Of a stretch of DNA of 6,575 bases, positions 4,764-6,575 are shown piece by piece. The notes under the pieces are model-generated. The model had not been told where the DNA came from. It worked only from the letters and a program-made list of their open reading frames with translations, and ran no database searches. Where the stretch lies: assembly GCA_003561145.1 (NCBI GenBank), contig PWXL01000255.1, positions 1 to 6,575 on the forward strand. The letters run 5' to 3'. This stretch comes from Candidatus Atribacteria bacterium (GTDB lineage: Bacteria; Atribacterota; Atribacteria; Atribacterales; Atribacteraceae). Made by a program: the position numbers and the translations under genes. The number at the start of each line of letters is the position of its first letter. Positions within the stretch are counted from its first letter, which is position 1.

Positions 4764-5306
4764 GTGTCCGTAATCAAAGAGAAATACGAGAAACAACTGG
4801 TACCGGCACTGGTGAAACAATTCGGTTATTCCAATATCATGCAGATACCACGCATAACCAAGGTGGTCATCAACATGGGCATCGGCGAAGCAACACAAAA
4901 CGCTCATCTTTTAGATACAGCGGTTGAGGAGCTTGCGACCATAACAGGTCAGAAGCCGATAATCACCAGGGCAAGGAAGTCCATATCGAACTTCAAACTT
5001 CGCAAGGGTATGCCCATAGGCTGCAAGGTAACCTTGCGGGGAGAACGGATGTACGAATTTCTGGACCGTTTTTTTACTATAGCAATCTCCAGAATACGCG
5101 ATTTTCGTGGTTTTACTGACAGTTGTTTTGATGGAAGAGGGAATTGCAGCATCGGAATACAGGAACAGCTTATTTTTCCGGAAATCAATTATGACCAGGT
5201 AGAGCAGGTTCGAGGGATGAATATAACCTTTGTAACCACTGCAAAAACAGATGAAGAGGCCAGGGCTCTGCTCGAATCCATGGGGCTCGGTTTCCGACGG
5301 AAGTAA
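4764..5306 (+). CDS. rplE: 50S ribosomal protein L5 (uL5), GTG start
   Basis: 5S rRNA-binding protein of the central protuberance; it helps load 5S rRNA with L18 and contacts S13 and P-site tRNA. It has 180 residues, the usual length. Blocks seen are PRITKVVINMGIGEA (29-43), TGQKPIITRARKSISNFKLR (61-80), GMPIGCKVTLRGERMYEFLD (82-101), RDFRGF...FDGRGNCSIGI (112-132), EQLIFPEINYD (134-144) and the final VTTAKTDEEARALL (157-170). GTG at 4764 gives the normal N terminus and has AGGAGGAG (4749-4756) 7 bases upstream. Cys121 and Cys128 stand where I recall Lys/Ser and Tyr in common homologs. A hairpin precedes it in the gap after rplX; rpsN starts 16 bases after its stop. Confidence 0.97.
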   Translation: MSVIKEKYEKQLVPALVKQFGYSNIMQIPRITKVVINMGIGEATQNAHLLDTAVEELATITGQKPIITRARKSISNFKLRKGMPIGCKVTLRGERMYEFLDRFFTIAISRIRDFRGFTDSCFDGRGNCSIGIQEQLIFPEINYDQVEQVRGMNITFVTTAKTDEEARALLESMGLGFRRK

Positions 5307-5322
5307 GAGGAGGCACAGCTCT

Positions 5323-5508
5323 ATGGCACGGAAATCTAAAATCGTGAAAAATAACCAGGCACCGAAATACGCAATACAACATCGTAACAGGTGCCACCTG
5401 TGCGGCAGGCCGAGGGGATACCTGCGGGCCTTTGGAATGTGCCGGATCTGTTTCCGCACACTTGCCAGCAGGGGGGAAATACCTGGGGTCACCAAATCAA
5501 GCTGGTAG
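5323..5508 (+). CDS. rpsN: 30S ribosomal protein S14 type Z (uS14), zinc form
   Basis: Small-subunit head protein next to S3, S10 and S19. It has 61 residues, the exact length of the zinc-binding form (often called type Z or rpsZ), as opposed to the roughly 100-residue cysteine-free form. Cys24/Cys27 (RCHLCGRPRGY) and Cys40/Cys43 (MCRICFR) form the zinc site; the C terminus GEIPGVTKSSW is characteristic. ATG at 5323 has AGAGGAGG (5306-5313) 9 bases upstream; the frame is open further upstream to 5251, but that part overlaps rplE and is not conserved. Many bacteria also carry a second, zinc-free S14 copy under zinc control elsewhere; this window cannot show that. rpsH begins 14 bases later. 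Confidence 0.97.
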   Translation: MARKSKIVKNNQAPKYAIQHRNRCHLCGRPRGYLRAFGMCRICFRTLASRGEIPGVTKSSW

Positions 5509-5522
5509 GAAGGGGAGTGACC

Positions 5523-5924
5523 ATGGCTCATACAGATCCAATCGCAGACATGTTGACCAGGATCCGGAATTCTCTGAAGGCCAGGGAAAATAGTGTCAAG
5601 GTTCCATCTTCCAAACAGAAGGTGGACATCGCCCGCATTATGAAAGACGAAGGATATATCAGGGACTTTAAAGTGATAGACCGGGAGAATGACCGGCATC
5701 TTTTAATTATTGAACTCAGGTATGGTTCGAACAAAGAACGCATAATCAATGGTTTGAAAAGAATCAGCAAACCGGGCTTGAGAGTATATACCGGGAGGCA
5801 TGATATACCGGTACTGTTGGGAGGAATGGGAACCGTAGTGGTCTCGACCTCGCAAGGTATGATGACCGGCCGGGAAGCAAAAAAAATCGGTGTCGGAGGA
5901 GAAGTGGTTTGTTACATATGGTAG
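5523..5924 (+). CDS. rpsH: 30S ribosomal protein S8 (uS8)
   Basis: Primary 16S rRNA-binding protein that organises the central domain of the small subunit; in Escherichia coli it also represses its own operon at the start of rplE. It has 133 residues. The N terminus MAHTDPIADMLTRIRNSLKA is canonical, followed by VPSSKQKVDIARIMKDEGYI (27-46), GLKRISKPGLRVY (77-89), the rRNA-binding STSQGMMTGREAKK (108-121) and the closing GVGGEVVCYIW. ATG at 5523 follows AGGGGAG (5511-5517) at 5 bases. The frame is open upstream to 5391 within rpsN, but those residues are not conserved. Spacing is 14 bases after rpsN and 16 before rplF. Confidence 0.97.
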   Translation: MAHTDPIADMLTRIRNSLKARENSVKVPSSKQKVDIARIMKDEGYIRDFKVIDRENDRHLLIIELRYGSNKERIINGLKRISKPGLRVYTGRHDIPVLLGGMGTVVVSTSQGMMTGREAKKIGVGGEVVCYIW

Positions 5925-5940
5925 AAGGAGGACACCCGTT

Positions 5941-6477
5941 ATGTCACGGATCGGCAAACAAGCCATCCCTGTTCCTGCAGGGGTGAAGGTCGAGATACAA
6001 GGGACCCTTGTCCGGGTGGCCGGGCCGAAGGGTAACCTGGAACGGCACATTCACCCCAGGATAAACATTCAACAGAAGGACTCCGGGGTGCACGTCATGC
6101 CGGAGGGGAGTACAAAGCTGGACCGCTCTTTACACGGGCTGACCCGTACTTTGATTGCCAACATGGTAGAAGGAGTAACAAACGGTTTTGAGAAAGCCCT
6201 GGAAGTCGCAGGACTGGGATACCGGATGCAAAAAAAGGGAGAGAACCTGGTCATGAACCTCGGGTTTACCTACCCCGTGGAAATTACTCCACCGGAGGGA
6301 ATTTCCTTCGAGGTGGAAGGGAAGGTCCTGAAAGTCAAAGGGATTGACAAGGAAAAGGTAGGACAAACAGCCGCCGATATCCGGGTTCTTCGCAAACCGG
6401 AGCCTTATAAGGGCACAGGTATTCGCTACGTGGGAGAATTCGTCCGGAGAAAACAGGGCAAGACTACAGCGAAATAA
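5941..6477 (+). CDS. rplF: 50S ribosomal protein L6 (uL6)
   Basis: Large-subunit protein near the sarcin-ricin loop and the factor-binding site, required for late assembly. It has 178 residues, the usual length, and two similar domains. The start MSRIGKQAIPVPAGV is canonical. The first domain holds VAGPKGNLERH (26-36) and the HGLTRTLIANMVEGVTNGFE stretch (65-84). The second has EVAGLGYR (88-95), NLGFTYPVEITPPEGI (106-121) and the C-terminal signature RKPEPYKGTGIRYVGE.VRRKQGK, the rRNA-binding end. ATG at 5941 follows AAGGAGG (5925-5931) at 9 bases; the open frame reaches back to 5890 inside rpsH without conserved residues. Nothing unusual is seen. Confidence 0.98.
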   Translation: MSRIGKQAIPVPAGVKVEIQGTLVRVAGPKGNLERHIHPRINIQQKDSGVHVMPEGSTKLDRSLHGLTRTLIANMVEGVTNGFEKALEVAGLGYRMQKKGENLVMNLGFTYPVEITPPEGISFEVEGKVLKVKGIDKEKVGQTAADIRVLRKPEPYKGTGIRYVGEFVRRKQGKTTAK

Positions 6478-6492
6478 GGGAGGAATACGTCG

Positions 6493-6575
6493 ATGGCGGT
6501 CCTGGAGAAAAAAAGAAAAAGAGACAGGAGACACAGAAGGGTTCGGAAAAAAGTAGCAGGGAACGCTGGAAGACC
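6493..6575 (+). CDS. rplR: 50S ribosomal protein L18 (uL18), 3'-truncated by window edge
   Basis: 5S rRNA-binding protein of the central protuberance, partner of L5. Only the first 27 full codons are present before the window ends. The visible part is a very basic N-terminal tail with RRHRRVRKKVAGNAGR (12-27), matching the RHRRVRKK.SGT.ERP-type beginning of the family. ATG at 6493 has GGGAGG (6478-6483) 9 bases upstream, and the gene follows rplF by 15 bases, its normal neighbour in the spc order. The identification rests on the short basic tail together with this context. The next gene expected outside the window is rpsE. Confidence 0.9.
   Translation, partial: MAVLEKKRKRDRRHRRVRKKVAGNAGR

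Noticed and set aside
4911..5699. Long open frame on the - strand (262 codons) across rplE, rpsN and rpsH
   Set aside because: It lies opposite three strongly conserved genes, its translation has no recognisable family blocks, and it has the look of a shadow frame of biased codons.
6130..6534. Open frame of 134 codons on the - strand opposite rplF and rplR
   Set aside because: It is antisense to conserved genes and has no recognisable domain; a shadow frame.
1..6575. A hidden novel system, mobile element or RNA gene within the operon
   Set aside because: Sixteen recognised ribosomal protein genes leave only short gaps, no terminal repeats or duplicated target sites are visible, and no gene is interrupted.

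Overview
The window is a continuous run of sixteen ribosomal protein genes, all on the + strand, in the classical bacterial S10-spc order. The genes are rplD (5' end missing), rplW, rplB, rpsS, rplV, rpsC, rplP, rpmC, rpsQ, rplN, rplX, rplE, rpsN, rpsH, rplF and rplR (3' end missing). Every gene was identified from characteristic residue blocks and from its length compared with the known family. I see no mobile element, CRISPR array, RNA gene, defence or biosynthetic cassette, and no gene on the - strand that I would believe. This is an ordinary core-genome region, and I do not see an undescribed system in it.

Layout. Positions 1-3993 are the S10 part: L4, L23, L2, S19, L22, S3, L16, L29, S17. 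Positions 3968-6575 are the spc part: L14, L24, L5, S14, S8, L6, L18. The two parts are joined by a 26-base overlap of rpsQ and rplN, so no promoter or terminator can sit between them. Elsewhere the genes are 0-21 bases apart or overlap slightly, and nearly every start has a strong AGGAGG-type ribosome binding site 5-10 bases upstream. The only larger gap is the 66 bases between rplX and rplE, which hold a hairpin. No intrinsic terminator or convincing promoter is visible, so the window looks like the interior of one long transcript that begins upstream (rpsJ, rplC) and continues downstream (rpsE and beyond). There is no gene-free stretch over 300 bases.

Organism. Base composition is near 50% G+C by eye. 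Ribosome binding sites are strong and purine-rich. Five of the fifteen visible starts are not ATG (TTG in rplV, rpsC and rplN; GTG in rpsS and rplE). S14 is the short 61-residue zinc form, and L24 carries a four-cysteine zinc ribbon. These points suit an anaerobic bacterium such as a Clostridia-type Bacillota. However, the C-terminal part of L2, the tail of S19, the L22 hairpin and part of L16 remind me more of Deltaproteobacteria-like or other non-Bacillota lineages. I leave the phylum open.

How the genes work together. The products are parts of both ribosomal subunits. L4 and L22 line the peptide exit tunnel, with L23, L24 and L29 around its mouth. L2 supports the peptidyl transferase centre. 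L16, L5, L6, L14 and L18 build the tRNA, factor and 5S regions of the large subunit. S3, S14 and S19 form the head of the small subunit, and S8 and S17 organise its body. Co-transcription with tight spacing gives roughly matched synthesis. Several starts (rplW, rpsC, rpmC, rpsQ, rplN) are placed so that translation can be coupled to the gene before.
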